Shown in pieces: positions 23,998-33,139 of a stretch of 64,000 nt of DNA. This stretch comes from Paenisporosarcina cavernae (GTDB taxonomy: Bacteria; Bacillota; Bacilli; Bacillales_A; Planococcaceae). The notes beneath the pieces are model-generated. The model was not told the origin of the DNA and ran no database searches. It saw nothing but the letters and a program-made list of their open reading frames with translations. The stretch's first letter is position 1, and every line of letters begins with the position of its first letter. The position numbers and the translations under genes are program-made. The DNA lies in the NCBI RefSeq assembly GCF_003595195.1, contig NZ_CP032418.1, forward strand, positions 2,042,001-2,106,000. The letters run 5' to 3'.

Positions 23998-25362
23998 TTA
24001 CCTCAATTCCAACCACGCGACTGCTTCGCAATGAGTTGTTTGCGGAAACATATCTACTGGTTGCACTTCTTTTGTTTCATATCCACCGTCTTCGAGTATG
24101 CGGAGATCTCTTGCGAGTGTTGCTGGATTACAAGAAACATACACAATCTTCTTCGGTCGTTCGGTAATAATCGTTTGTAATAACGTTTCGTCGCATCCTT
24201 TGCGCGGTGGATCGACGACTAGTACGTCTGCTTTCACTCCTTGTTTGTACCAATTAGGTATCACGACTTCTGCGGGACCCGCTTCAAATGTCGCGTTCGA
24301 AATACCATTGATAGCCGCATTCTTTTTGGCATCTTCAATCGCTTCTGGAACAATTTCAACACCGTACACGTGCTTCGCATTTTTTGCTAGGAATAAAGAA
24401 ATCGTCCCGATTCCGCAATATGCATCTATAACGGATTCTCCACCTGTTAAGTTTGCGTACTCTAGTGCTTTTCCGTATAACACTTCCGTTTGAACGGGAT
24501 TGACTTGATAAAACGATCTGGCGGAAATATCGAATTTCACGTCGCCAATGGTATCTGTAATCGTGTCTTTTCCCCAAAGGGTGAGTGTTTCATTTCCAAA
24601 AATAACGTTCGTTTTTTCGCTATTCACGTTTTGAATGATGGATGTTACGTCTGGTACAATGCGTCGAACCGCTTCTACTACTTGCTCTTTTTCGGCCCAC
24701 TTTTTCTTTTTCGTAATGAGCACGACCATGATTTCTCCCGTCGCAAAGCCTTTTCGAATGACGACATGTCGAAGCATCCCGCGACCTGTTTCTTCGTCGT
24801 ATGGCATGACTCCGAGTTTTTCGAATTCGTTCGTTAAGGCTTGGAGTATATCATCACCTTCTGGTTGTTGAATGAGACAAACATCGGTATCGACAATTTC
24901 GTGGGTACGTGTTTTATAAAATCCGCTTACCATTCGACCGTTTTGCGTGCCGAAAGGTATTTGCGATTTGTTTCGGTAACGCCACGGATTTTCCATTCCA
25001 AGGACGGGATGTACTGGCACATGAGGAAGTTTCGCAATACGGTCAATGACACTCCGTACCATGGAATGCTTCATCGCAAGCTGTCCTTCGTATGTTAAAT
25101 GCTGCACTTGGCAGCCTCCGCACACATGAAAGACAGGACATGGTGGCTCTACTCGATTTTCAGCTGGTTGGACGATTTCGAGAAGTTTTCCAAAGCCATA
25201 TTTTTTTAACGTTTTCACGACATGAATACGGACAGTTTCTCCGGGTAAACTTCCAGGAATGAAAAGCGGGTAGCCCTCGACTTTCGCAACTCCTGATCCG
25301 TCATGTGTTAAATCTTCTATATAAACATCAAGTTGATCATTCTTTTTGACTGGTAAAGACAT
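23998..25362 (-). CDS. rlmCD: 23S rRNA (uracil-5-)-methyltransferase, RlmCD/TrmA family
   Basis: SAM-dependent m5U methyltransferase of 454 residues. An N-terminal TRAM domain ([25 protein letters not shown]) is followed by a Fe-S cysteine cluster around [15 protein letters not shown]. The catalytic domain has [11 protein letters not shown], the SAM motif [25 protein letters not shown], and [14 protein letters not shown] with the nucleophilic cysteine. In Bacillus a single enzyme methylates two 23S sites (U747 and U1939), hence the name RlmCD; the exact targets here are inferred. Typical length, start with ATG after GGAGGAAC. Confidence 0.93.
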   Translation of the reverse strand: MSLPVKKNDQLDVYIEDLTHDGSGVAKVEGYPLFIPGSLPGETVRIHVVKTLKKYGFGKLLEIVQPAENRVEPPCPVFHVCGGCQVQHLTYEGQLAMKHSMVRSVIDRIAKLPHVPVHPVLGMENPWRYRNKSQIPFGTQNGRMVSGFYKTRTHEIVDTDVCLIQQPEGDDILQALTNEFEKLGVMPYDEETGRGMLRHVVIRKGFATGEIMVVLITKKKKWAEKEQVVEAVRRIVPDVTSIIQNVNSEKTNVIFGNETLTLWGKDTITDTIGDVKFDISARSFYQVNPVQTEVLYGKALEYANLTGGESVIDAYCGIGTISLFLAKNAKHVYGVEIVPEAIEDAKKNAAINGISNATFEAGPAEVVIPNWYKQGVKADVLVVDPPRKGCDETLLQTIITERPKKIVYVSCNPATLARDLRILEDGGYETKEVQPVDMFPQTTHCEAVAWLELR

Positions 25363-25400
25363 GTTCGTTCCTCCGTTTCACTTGCCTTATTGTAGCACAG

Positions 25401-25436
25401 AAAAAAAGCCTGAATGCGATATGCATCCAAGGCTTT
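25401..25436 (-). terminator. terminator after the cyd operon
   Basis: AAAGCCTTGGATGC pairs with GCATTCAGGCTTT on the minus strand, followed by TTTT. It lies 7 nt after the cydS stop codon. Confidence 0.9.
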
Positions 25437-25442
25437 GATAGA

Positions 25443-25544
25443 TTATTTTTCAGCTGGTCCGTTCATGGGTGCTACCCAAAACGCCAGAATAATGGTTCCG
25501 ATTAGTACAACGAATGGTGCGACAAATATTAAGAATTCGGTCAT
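25443..25544 (-). CDS. cydS: cytochrome bd oxidase small subunit CydS (33 aa)
   Basis: A 33-residue single-helix peptide with sequence MTEFLIFVAPFVVLIG at the start and AFWVAPMNG before a polar end. It resembles CydS of Geobacillus cytochrome bd, a one-helix subunit that sits against CydA. AGGAGG lies 11 nt before the ATG. It begins 15 nt after cydB and is the last gene before the operon terminator, the same position as cydS in related bacteria. It is easily missed because it is so short. Confidence 0.85.
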   Translation of the reverse strand: MTEFLIFVAPFVVLIGTIILAFWVAPMNGPAEK

Positions 25545-25559
25545 GGGCTTTGCGCCTCC

Positions 25560-26585
25560 TTAAGCATGATAGTCTTCCTTACCCTGTACATAGTCTTTAT
25601 TAAACACAAATAATCGAAATACTAAGTACAGAGATGGGATGAGAAGTCCTAGTCCCATCAAAAAGGCTATGATCAATGAAATCGCCATTGCAGGATTGGT
25701 GAAGCTATCGTAAAGCGTTAAATATGGATACAGCAAGTAAGGGTAGTGGGACACGCCATAACCAAAGAACGCGAGCGCAAATTGTCCCGCGAGTAATCCA
25801 AAGGCAACGCCGTAACTTCTGCGTTTCCATAATAGATAGACAGTTCCTACGAATAGAAGGAACGATAAACCGAACACCCAGCCAAGATCGACAATGCGGT
25901 TAAAATGCTCGCTATTGTGCGCGCGAAGTTCTACGATAATACCGGATGCTGTAATCATCGTTGGCAGTGACCAAATAAGCGCATACTTCCGTAAAAGTTC
26001 CGTTGCTTTAACATCTCCTGCTTTGCTCGCATACCACGTTAGAAACACGGCGGAAATGTACAGGACCGCAGCTAAACTTAGAACAACGATCGACCAAGTT
26101 AAAGGACTTGTAAATAACTCGAAATAATCGAGGACAGGTTTTTCATTCACCATATCAATAAATCCACCTTCAGAGATCGTTAGCACGATGGAAAGCGAAG
26201 CGGGAATGAATAACCCAGATAGTCCGTACATAAAAGTGTAACCTTTATGACCGATTGAGCCGTATGTCGCAAATGCGTAGTACGAACCACGAATGGCGAG
26301 CAATACAATCGCAATACTAGCTGGAACAAGTAAGGACGTTCCGTAGTAAAAGGCTGTTTTCGGGAAAAACCCAATGACGCCGACAAAGAAAAAGACTAAA
26401 AAGACATTGGTCACTTCCCATACAGGTGATAAATAGCGTTGAATGACAGTCGTTAAGACATGCTCCCGTCCAAATATCACGTTGTATGCGTTGAAAAAGC
26501 CTGCACCAAAATCAATGGAGGCAATCATGACATACCCAAATAAGAAAAGCCACAAGACGGAGATTCCGATGATTTCTAACGTCAT
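25560..26585 (-). CDS. cydB: cytochrome bd ubiquinol/menaquinol oxidase subunit II
   Basis: This integral membrane subunit of the cytochrome bd oxidase works in the high-affinity respiratory chain, passing electrons from menaquinol to oxygen. The 341-residue protein has about eight hydrophobic helices and the CydB-type features: GAGFFNAYNVIFGREHVLTT near the N-terminus, SPVWEVTNVFLVFFFVGV, a WSLPTM segment, and YPYLTLYDSFTNP near the end. Length fits CydB. The start overlaps cydA by 4 nt (ATGA), so the two are co-translated. Confidence 0.95.
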   Translation of the reverse strand: MTLEIIGISVLWLFLFGYVMIASIDFGAGFFNAYNVIFGREHVLTTVIQRYLSPVWEVTNVFLVFFFVGVIGFFPKTAFYYGTSLLVPASIAIVLLAIRGSYYAFATYGSIGHKGYTFMYGLSGLFIPASLSIVLTISEGGFIDMVNEKPVLDYFELFTSPLTWSIVVLSLAAVLYISAVFLTWYASKAGDVKATELLRKYALIWSLPTMITASGIIVELRAHNSEHFNRIVDLGWVFGLSFLLFVGTVYLLWKRRSYGVAFGLLAGQFALAFFGYGVSHYPYLLYPYLTLYDSFTNPAMAISLIIAFLMGLGLLIPSLYLVFRLFVFNKDYVQGKEDYHA

Positions 26586-27934
26586 GAGAAGTCACCTACT
26601 CTTTCTTTTTCGCGGTCAGCAATTTCTTGTTCGACTGGGTTCTTTCGGAACATTCTGCGTAGTACCACGATACTACCGACACCGAGTACTAAATATAAAC
26701 CAGCGAACAACATCAGCATTAAGTCCACTTGACCACTTGAAGTTGCAGCATCTTCCGTTCGCATAATCCCTCGCAAGATCCATGGTTGTCTACCTACTTC
26801 TGCAAACCACCAACCCGCTTCAATGGCAATCACTGCAAGTGGTCCACCTGCGACCATCAAACGGAAATAGTTTTTCGAGTGGACAAATTGCCATTGACGC
26901 CATCTGCCGAGTACATAGATCAGTGACACTAAAATCATGAGAGAACCAATTCCCACCATCACTTGGAATAAGTAGTGAATGTAAAGCGGTGGAATGTCTT
27001 CTTCTGCGAATTCCTCTAGCCCAATGACTTCTGCAGTAGGATCATTGTGCGCGAGAATCGATAATGCGTACGGCACTTTAATCTCGTATTTTACTTCGCC
27101 GTCATCTAATACGCCGAATAAAATCAAGCCTGCTCCTTCTTCTGTTTCAAAATGCCACTCTGCAGCAGCTAATTTTTCAGGTTGATACTCGGCTAAGTAT
27201 TTTCCTGAGAAATCCCCGATGATTGCTGCACCGATTGAGAAGATCAGTCCAAGTTTCATCGTAAGAAATAGCGCTTTTTTATGGTATACATGATTCGAAC
27301 CTTTTAAAAGTCTGTAAGCTGCGATCGATCCAAGCACAAATGCTGACGTCATGTATGCCGTAATCACAACGTGTGCCACTTTCGTAGGCATTGCAGGATT
27401 TAGCATCGCCAAAATAGGATTAACGTTGATGAGTTCTCCGTCTACTAAATCGAATCCTTGTGGAGCATTCATAAACGCATTCACGATGGTAATGAATACT
27501 GCAGAAAAGGATGCACCGAGTGCGACCGGTATAAGGAGTAGTAGATGCTTCTTTTGATCCTCAAAACGGTCCCACGTATATAAATAAATTCCTAAGAAAA
27601 TTGCTTCAAAGAAAAACGCAAAGGTTTCCATGAAAAGCGGCAAAGCAATTACGTTTCCTGCAAGCTCCATGAAATTTGGCCAAAGTAAAGATAGCTGCAA
27701 ACCAATGGCGGTACCTGTTACGACACCAACTGCCACGGTAATGACGAACCCCCTTGCCCAGCGTCTCGCTAGTAGTATGTAGTGTTCGTCATTTTTCTTA
27801 ATCCCAACCCACTGCGCAATCATAATCATCAAAGGTATACCGACGCCAATCGTCGCGTAAATGATATGAAACGATAACGTCAGTTCCGTTAATGCTCGAC
27901 TAAAAAATAATGCTTCCTCGTTGTTCACACTCAT
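26582..27934 (-). CDS. cydA: cytochrome bd quinol oxidase subunit I
   Basis: Catalytic subunit with hemes b558, b595 and d. The 450-residue protein starts MSVNNEEALFFSRALTELTL, with conserved FSRALTELTLSFHIIYA (axial His for heme b595), ALPLFMETFAFFFEAIFLG with the acidic residue of the proton path, and a Q-loop around EAGWWFAEVGRQPW that ends IMRTEDA. The ATG at 27934 sits just after GAGGAGGGA; 25 further codons upstream overlap the small peptide gene and are unlikely. It overlaps cydB by 4 nt. The cyd genes are usually induced when oxygen is low (Rex/ResD in Bacillus); no clear Rex site is seen. Confidence 0.95.
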   Translation of the reverse strand: MSVNNEEALFFSRALTELTLSFHIIYATIGVGIPLMIMIAQWVGIKKNDEHYILLARRWARGFVITVAVGVVTGTAIGLQLSLLWPNFMELAGNVIALPLFMETFAFFFEAIFLGIYLYTWDRFEDQKKHLLLLIPVALGASFSAVFITIVNAFMNAPQGFDLVDGELINVNPILAMLNPAMPTKVAHVVITAYMTSAFVLGSIAAYRLLKGSNHVYHKKALFLTMKLGLIFSIGAAIIGDFSGKYLAEYQPEKLAAAEWHFETEEGAGLILFGVLDDGEVKYEIKVPYALSILAHNDPTAEVIGLEEFAEEDIPPLYIHYLFQVMVGIGSLMILVSLIYVLGRWRQWQFVHSKNYFRLMVAGGPLAVIAIEAGWWFAEVGRQPWILRGIMRTEDAATSSGQVDLMLMLFAGLYLVLGVGSIVVLRRMFRKNPVEQEIADREKERVGDFS

Positions 27935-27944
27935 TCCCTCCTCG

Positions 27945-28037
27945 TTAGCTAAAAATCCGTCCAATAATGGATAACAGCATAATTGCCGCCACCACAAAAG
28001 CGAGGCCAATCAATTTCTTCTCTTGTTTTTTATACAT
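27945..28037 (-). CDS. 30-residue single-helix peptide upstream of cydA
   Basis: A short frame with GGAGGGTGAGGTT before its ATG (28037) and a stop 10 nt before the cydA ATG. It encodes 30 residues: basic start MYKKQEKKLIG, hydrophobic helix LAFVVAAIMLLSIIG, short end RIFS. The tight spacing to cydA and the strong ribosome site argue for real translation. It could be a second small oxidase subunit or a leader peptide coupled to cydA. It differs from CydS, and I do not know a named family for it. Confidence 0.6.
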   Translation of the reverse strand: MYKKQEKKLIGLAFVVAAIMLLSIIGRIFS

Positions 28038-28232
28038 AACCTCACCCTCCTTACCTACATCATACCCTATATGGAGTGAAATCAACTTGTCAGAAGGGGC
28101 AAATTTGGAACACCGTTGTGAAGGAATTGTGACTGATTAGATGCTCGAAATAAATTACAGCAATGTTGGAATTTGTGGCTTGCTTTCATTCCAAACAGCT
28201 GACTCATTTTTCGTAGAGATAGGCTTCTTAAA

Positions 28233-28271
28233 TGAAAAACCAGCAAACCATGGTTTTCCTGTGGCTGCTGG
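28233..28271 (-). terminator. terminator after dgkB
   Basis: CCAGCAGCCA (28271-28262) pairs with TGGTTTGCTGG (28250-28240) on the minus strand, followed by TTTTTC. Confidence 0.85.
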
Positions 28272-28285
28272 CTACTATAAGTATG

Positions 28286-29197
28286 TTATGGTCTGTCTTG
28301 TTCTCGAATGTCCTCGATTGGAACAAATACTTCTATATGGCGACGTAAGTTCGTGAATTCCGCTGGGATAATCCCACCAAATTCCCCGTCTAAATTTAGT
28401 TGGACACGATCACTTGAAGTGACACGAATTTTACTCGCTTTTTTGTACATCACAAGCGGATCATTTAAATGTTCTCCGCGAAGTGCTAAAGAGACAAGTC
28501 GGATGAATTCTGCGATGTTACATTTACGCAAAATAAGGAGTGTAAACTTTCCGTCATTCACACTGGAATCTGGCGCGAGTTTTTCAAAGCCACCGACGGA
28601 ATTTGTTAATCCAACGAGAAACATCATCGCTTCCTCTTCGAATACTTCATCGTCATATTCAATGCGCATTTGTGATGCTCGAATGGAAGGCAGCATTTCT
28701 GCACCTTTCAAATAGTAGGCAAGCTGACCAAGCACCGTTTTCAACTTACTCGGTACTTCATACGTCAGTTCCGTCAACTTACCGCCACCTGCTATGTTTA
28801 TGAAATGACGGTCATTCACTACTCCGACATCCACTGGGATACATTCATCTTTTAAAATAATATCGAGTGCCTTTTCAATATCCCGCGGAATTCGTAGAGC
28901 TCGCGCGAAATCATTCGTTGTGCCCATTGGGATTAATCCAATTTTTGGACGCTTCGGATAAGGACTAACTCCTGCCACCACTTCGTTTAACGTCCCGTCT
29001 CCACCAGCCGCAATAATGAGATCGAATCCTCGTTCAACTGCCTTCGCAGCAGCTTGTGTGGCATCTCCTTCACACGTCGTTGCGTGACACGACGTCTCAT
29101 AGCCAGCAATTTCTAATCGTTCTAATACTTCTGGCAAATGTTTTCGAAACAATTCGCGCCCTGAAGTTGGGTTATAAATAATTCGTGCACGTTTCAT
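28286..29197 (-). CDS. dgkB: diacylglycerol kinase
   Basis: Soluble lipid kinase that phosphorylates diacylglycerol (released when lipoteichoic acid is made) to phosphatidic acid. The 303-residue protein shows the DagK/LCB5 signatures RIIYNPTSGRELF, IIAAGGDGTLNEVV (nucleotide loop), IGLIPMGTTNDFARAL and LNLDGEFGG. It matches B. subtilis DgkB (YerQ) in length and in its location near gatCAB. The start at 29197 follows AGGAAGG by 8 nt. Single gene with its own terminator. Confidence 0.95.
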   Translation of the reverse strand: MKRARIIYNPTSGRELFRKHLPEVLERLEIAGYETSCHATTCEGDATQAAAKAVERGFDLIIAAGGDGTLNEVVAGVSPYPKRPKIGLIPMGTTNDFARALRIPRDIEKALDIILKDECIPVDVGVVNDRHFINIAGGGKLTELTYEVPSKLKTVLGQLAYYLKGAEMLPSIRASQMRIEYDDEVFEEEAMMFLVGLTNSVGGFEKLAPDSSVNDGKFTLLILRKCNIAEFIRLVSLALRGEHLNDPLVMYKKASKIRVTSSDRVQLNLDGEFGGIIPAEFTNLRRHIEVFVPIEDIREQDRP

Positions 29198-29339
29198 ACA
29201 CATTTCCTTCCTGATTTACAAATACATCCTCCATAAAGGACTCTTTTACTTTGATAAAAGTTTCCACGTCCATGGAAAGAAGCCCGCAATATGCCGGCTC
29301 CATTTTCTTCATTATAAACCAATGCATTCTAAGCAACAA

Positions 29340-29909
29340 TTATGACTCGTTTGAAAGTGCCTCAGAAAACCTTTTACGAATATCTTCGTAAACAAGTTGC
29401 CAGTAATGATTGTTCGATACATAGTCTTTTGTTAATTGACTGAAAAGTGCTTGTTGTTTTTCTGCGAATGAAGGATCATCTGTTGAAGGGAGGGAGTCTT
29501 TCATTTCCAAGACAAGCTTTTGAAGTTCAGGCGCACGTGGGCCCCATGTAGTGAGTACTTTCCCGTCCTGATTCATGAGCAAGTAGACCGGAATCGAACG
29601 TCCGCCGTTTGTTAAATAGCGATCCATTAAATCGAGTGTTTGGTCTCGATATACCACCCGCACGTCAATGGACGCTGCTTCTGCCACTTTTCGTAAAATT
29701 GGATTGTTCAGCATTGCATCTCCACACCAATCTTCTGTAATCACAAGAATGTGCGGATTCGTATTTTGCAGCAAGTCTATAAATCCATCCTCTTGTGGGA
29801 CTTTAAAGGCGTCATAAATTTGATGACTATTTTCTTTATGTTTTTCCATGCTGTTCATATACGATTCAAGTGAAATTGCTTCTTTAAAATATTGTTGTTC
29901 TGTTTTCAT
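29340..29909 (-). CDS. thioredoxin-like family protein
   Basis: A 189-residue cytoplasmic thioredoxin-fold protein of the group with only one active-site cysteine: VITEDWCGDAMLN replaces the usual WCxxC. GRSIPVYLLMNQDGKVL is the cis-proline region followed by the beta hairpin. The N-terminal 60 residues and C-terminal helices are typical of this family (often annotated Thioredoxin_9). It is unlikely to be a classical disulfide reductase; a single-cysteine chemistry or bacillithiol role is possible. Single gene. Confidence 0.85.
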   Translation of the reverse strand: MKTEQQYFKEAISLESYMNSMEKHKENSHQIYDAFKVPQEDGFIDLLQNTNPHILVITEDWCGDAMLNNPILRKVAEAASIDVRVVYRDQTLDLMDRYLTNGGRSIPVYLLMNQDGKVLTTWGPRAPELQKLVLEMKDSLPSTDDPSFAEKQQALFSQLTKDYVSNNHYWQLVYEDIRKRFSEALSNES

Positions 29910-30022
29910 GTTAAAACCTCCTTGAAAAAAGTGTACTCTTCCATTGCCAGTCTATCAATTAGTTACATTTTGGAAATGTGTCGTAATTATAAAGGCTTTG
30001 AGGAGTTTGATGAAAAGACCGA

Positions 30023-30051
30023 TTGACAATGGGCTATCGGAGGCATAATGT
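30023..30051 (+). promoter_or_regulatory. sigma-A promoter of the Ktr gene
   Basis: A perfect TTGACA (30023-30028), 17 nt, then TAATGT (30046-30051). The predicted leader is only about 35 nt, too short for a c-di-AMP riboswitch, which some ktr genes carry. Confidence 0.7.
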
Positions 30052-30091
30052 TAACTATTAATTAGAAATAAAAAATTCATAGGAGTTTATG

Positions 30092-31417
30092 ATGAAAGCT
30101 ATTAAGAAACGAATGAAATTTTCACCACCACTCGTTATCGCCGGAAGTTTTGCTTCCTTAATTTTTTTAGGAACACTTCTGTTAAAAACCCCATTCGCTA
30201 CGACACATGCTATTTCTTGGACAGATGCTTTATTTGTTGCTACATCTGCCACAACAGTTACTGGGCTAAGCGTATTTGATCCGGGAACTACTCTCACCAC
30301 ATTCGGTGAGATTCTTTTGTTGATTCTCATCCAATTTGGAGGAATCGGATTAATGACATTCGCAGTGGCAGTGTTAATGTTGTTTGGAAAAAAAGTAGGT
30401 TTTCAAAACAGAATTTATTTACAAGAATCGTTTAACCAACAGTCTGTAGGTGGAATGATTAAACTTGTAAAATTAATTTTTATTTTCGTTTTTTCCATCG
30501 AGGCGGTCGCAACACTCCTTCTCGCCTTACATTGGATGCCGCGATTTGGTCTCGGACATGGATTATACTTGGCTTTGTTTCATGTGGTTTCCGCCTTTAA
30601 CAATGCGGGATTCTCTTTATTTCCAGACAACTTAATGCAATTTGCACACGATCCAATTGTGAACTTAGTACTCTCTGGGCTATTCATTTTAGGTGGTCTA
30701 GGATTTACCGTTGTGATGGATTTACATTATAAAAAATCGTTTCGTGAATGGTCTTTACACACGAAAATTATGATTGTGAGCACGATTGTCGTAAATGTCA
30801 TTTCCATCCTCACCGTCTTTTTACTGGAGTACGCAAATCCAGCTACACTTGGTGCGATGAGTCTTCCTGAAAAATTAATGGCCTCATATTTTCAAGGAGT
30901 CACGCCAAGGACCGCAGGATTTAATACGATCAATTACGGAGACATGCATAACTCGACGTTGTTATTTACCATGCTCCTCATGTTTATCGGTGCAGGAAGT
31001 GCCTCTACTGCATCTGGTATTAAATTGACGACATTCATTATTGTACTTTTAACGACGATTGCTTTTTTAAAAGGTCGAACGGAACCAGAAGTTTTTGGAC
31101 GAAGCATCAAAATTGAAACCGTCATTCGTTCGCTAGCAATTACAACCATTAGCTTGTTGCTCGTGATCTTTTTCATTTTTTTACTTACCGTTTCGGAAAA
31201 ACTGTCGTTTTTACCACTTGCATTCGAAGTCGTTTCTGCATTTGGTACAGTAGGATTGTCCATGGGAGTCACCAATCAAATATCAGACCTTGGGGAAGTT
31301 TTTCTAAGTATTGTTATGTTTGTTGGACGAATTGGCCCGTTAACACTCTTCTTTTTATTAATGAAAGTGAAAAAAGTAAACTATCGATATCCTTATGAAC
31401 AAGTGCATACTGGTTGA
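30092..31417 (+). CDS. Trk/Ktr potassium uptake channel subunit (KtrB/KtrD type)
   Basis: This 441-residue membrane protein belongs to the superfamily of K+ transporters. It has four repeats of membrane-pore-membrane units with selectivity-filter glycines, visible as TSATTVTGLSVFD, VSAFNNAGFSLFPDN, GVTPRTAGFNTIN and SAFGTVGLSMGV. It needs a cytoplasmic KtrA/KtrC partner, absent from this window, which suggests KtrD rather than KtrB; that is tentative. AGGAG lies 6 nt before the second ATG (30092). It has its own promoter and terminator. Confidence 0.93.
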   Translation: MKAIKKRMKFSPPLVIAGSFASLIFLGTLLLKTPFATTHAISWTDALFVATSATTVTGLSVFDPGTTLTTFGEILLLILIQFGGIGLMTFAVAVLMLFGKKVGFQNRIYLQESFNQQSVGGMIKLVKLIFIFVFSIEAVATLLLALHWMPRFGLGHGLYLALFHVVSAFNNAGFSLFPDNLMQFAHDPIVNLVLSGLFILGGLGFTVVMDLHYKKSFREWSLHTKIMIVSTIVVNVISILTVFLLEYANPATLGAMSLPEKLMASYFQGVTPRTAGFNTINYGDMHNSTLLFTMLLMFIGAGSASTASGIKLTTFIIVLLTTIAFLKGRTEPEVFGRSIKIETVIRSLAITTISLLLVIFFIFLLTVSEKLSFLPLAFEVVSAFGTVGLSMGVTNQISDLGEVFLSIVMFVGRIGPLTLFFLLMKVKKVNYRYPYEQVHTG

Positions 31418-31425
31418 TGGTTGAA

Positions 31426-31457
31426 AGAGGCGATTTAATATAAATCGTCTCTTTTTG
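31426..31457 (+). terminator. terminator after the Ktr gene
   Basis: AGAGGCGATTTA pairs with TAAATCGTCTCT (one G-T pair) around a 3-nt loop, followed by TTTTGA. Confidence 0.88.
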
Positions 31458-31470
31458 ATGGGAGAGGAAT

Positions 31471-31571
31471 ATTCGGTTGTTGTTTTTGATTTCGGGTTGG
31501 AGTCTGTTCTGATTGGGTTATTGTTCTTGATTTTGGGTTGAGGAGATGTCGAATTGGGTTAATGTTTGCAG
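31471..31571. repeat. degenerate intergenic tandem array (about 20-bp unit)
   Basis: About five imperfect units carry the shared core ATT(T)NGGGTT, at spacings of 18-23 bp. It is the weakest of three such arrays in the window. It lies between the convergent terminators of the Ktr gene and gatB. Confidence 0.4.
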
Positions 31572-31654
31572 AAAGACATAATCCTCATTGAGTAGAAATG
31601 CATGATCAAATCTTCAAGCTAGAATGGAATCAGATATTTCATTTTATCAATAAG

Positions 31655-31702
31655 AAAAAGACTGTAAGCAAACGCAACATTTGTGCGCTTGCTTACAGTC
31701 TA
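31655..31702 (-). terminator. terminator after the gatCAB operon
   Basis: AGACTGTAAGCAAGCGC pairs with GCGTTTGCTTACAGTCT on the minus strand (one G-T pair), followed by TTTTCTT. It is a very stable 17-bp stem. Confidence 0.93.
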
Positions 31703-31708
31703 TATTTC

Positions 31709-33139
31709 TTATCTTTTCGCAATTTCTTCGAGTAAAATTTTGTTGACCATCGGTGGATTCGCTTGGCCCTTTGTTGCTTTCATGATTTGTCCGACTAAGA
31801 ATCCAATTGCTCGATCCTTTCCGTTCTTATAATCCTCAATGGACTGTGGATTCGCATCCAATGTTTCAGTCACGATTGTGCGAAGTGCACCTTCATCTGA
31901 AATTTGTACGAGTCCTTTTGCCTTCACTACTTCGTCAGCAGATCCACCATTTTCCACTAACTCCTTGAACACTTTCTTCGCAATTTTAGAAGAAATAGTG
32001 CCATCGGAAATTAATTTCACCATGCCAGATAGGTTTTCAGGCGTTAGCTTCGTATCATGCAGTTCCAATTGTTCTGCGTTAAGGTATGCGGAGACATCTC
32101 CCATTAACCAGTTCGAAGAAAGTTTCGGGTCTGCACCGTCTTGAATCGTTGCTTCAAAGAAATCGGACATTTCTTTGGAAAGTGTTAATACGGCTGCATC
32201 GTATGCAGGTAACCCTAATTCATTCACATAACGTTCTTTACGAGCATCTGGAAGTTCTGGAATGGACGAACGAACACGGTCTTTCCAGTCTTGGTCAATC
32301 ACTAAATCGACTAAGTCTGGTTCTGGGAAGTAACGATAGTCATCGGATCCTTCTTTGACACGCATTAAAATGGTTTTACCAGTTGACTCATCATAACGAC
32401 GTGTTTCTTGAAGAATTTCTCCACCAGCAAGAAGTACTTCTTCTTGTCGAACTTGCTCGTGTTCTAATCCTTTCCGAACATATGTAAACGAGTTCAAGTT
32501 TTTGAGTTCCGCTTTTGTACCGAATTTCTCTTGACCGTATGGACGTAAAGAAATATTGGCATCACAACGTAAAGAACCTTCTTCCATTTTACAGTCAGAA
32601 ACGCCTGTGAACTGGATAATGGAGCGGACTTTTTCTAAGTACGCGTAAGCTTCAGCTGGTGTGCGAATGTCAGGCTCGGAAACGATTTCAATTAGCGGTG
32701 TGCCTTGACGGTTGTAATCGACCAATGAGTAGCCACCATCTGTATGCGATAACTTCCCTGCATCTTCTTCTAAGTGAAGACGGGTGATTCCAATACGCTT
32801 TTTGTAGCCATCTACTTCAATTTCCACCCAGCCATTTTCACCAATCGGTTGATCGTATTGAGAAATTTGATACGCTTTTGGATTGTCCGGATAAAAGTAG
32901 TTTTTTCGATCAAATTTCGTGTTTGTTGCAATTTCACAGTTTAGAGCCATTGCAGCCATCATGCCGTAGTCGATTGCAGTCTTATTTACGACAGGTAGTA
33001 CACCTGGATAGCCAAGGTCGATGACATGTGTGTTTGTATTTGGTTCTGCACCAAAATGTGCAGGTGAAGGCGAAAACATTTTGGAATCTGTTTTTAATTC
33101 TACGTGAATTTCTAATCCAATAATCGTTTCAAAGTTCAT
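31709..33139 (-). CDS. gatB: Asp-tRNA(Asn)/Glu-tRNA(Gln) amidotransferase subunit B
   Basis: GatB binds misacylated Glu-tRNA(Gln) or Asp-tRNA(Asn) and phosphorylates the acyl group before ammonia from GatA amidates it. The 476-residue protein has the N-terminal GLEIHVEL signature, [45 protein letters not shown], and a C-terminal YqeY-like tail ending ILLEEIAKR. Length is standard. It overlaps gatA by 4 nt and is the last gene of the CAB unit. Its presence implies the organism uses indirect Gln-tRNA (and possibly Asn-tRNA) synthesis. Confidence 0.97.
   Translation of the reverse strand: MNFETIIGLEIHVELKTDSKMFSPSPAHFGAEPNTNTHVIDLGYPGVLPVVNKTAIDYGMMAAMALNCEIATNTKFDRKNYFYPDNPKAYQISQYDQPIGENGWVEIEVDGYKKRIGITRLHLEEDAGKLSHTDGGYSLVDYNRQGTPLIEIVSEPDIRTPAEAYAYLEKVRSIIQFTGVSDCKMEEGSLRCDANISLRPYGQEKFGTKAELKNLNSFTYVRKGLEHEQVRQEEVLLAGGEILQETRRYDESTGKTILMRVKEGSDDYRYFPEPDLVDLVIDQDWKDRVRSSIPELPDARKERYVNELGLPAYDAAVLTLSKEMSDFFEATIQDGADPKLSSNWLMGDVSAYLNAEQLELHDTKLTPENLSGMVKLISDGTISSKIAKKVFKELVENGGSADEVVKAKGLVQISDEGALRTIVTETLDANPQSIEDYKNGKDRAIGFLVGQIMKATKGQANPPMVNKILLEEIAKR

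Noticed and set aside
28090-28135. Rex operator upstream of the cyd genes
   Set aside because: A TTGTGAA half site exists, but the second half (TTGTGAC) is a direct repeat rather than the inverted TTCACAA needed for Rex.
29910-30088. c-di-AMP (ydaO-type) riboswitch before the Ktr gene
   Set aside because: The promoter predicts a leader of about 35 nt, and no aptamer motifs are visible.
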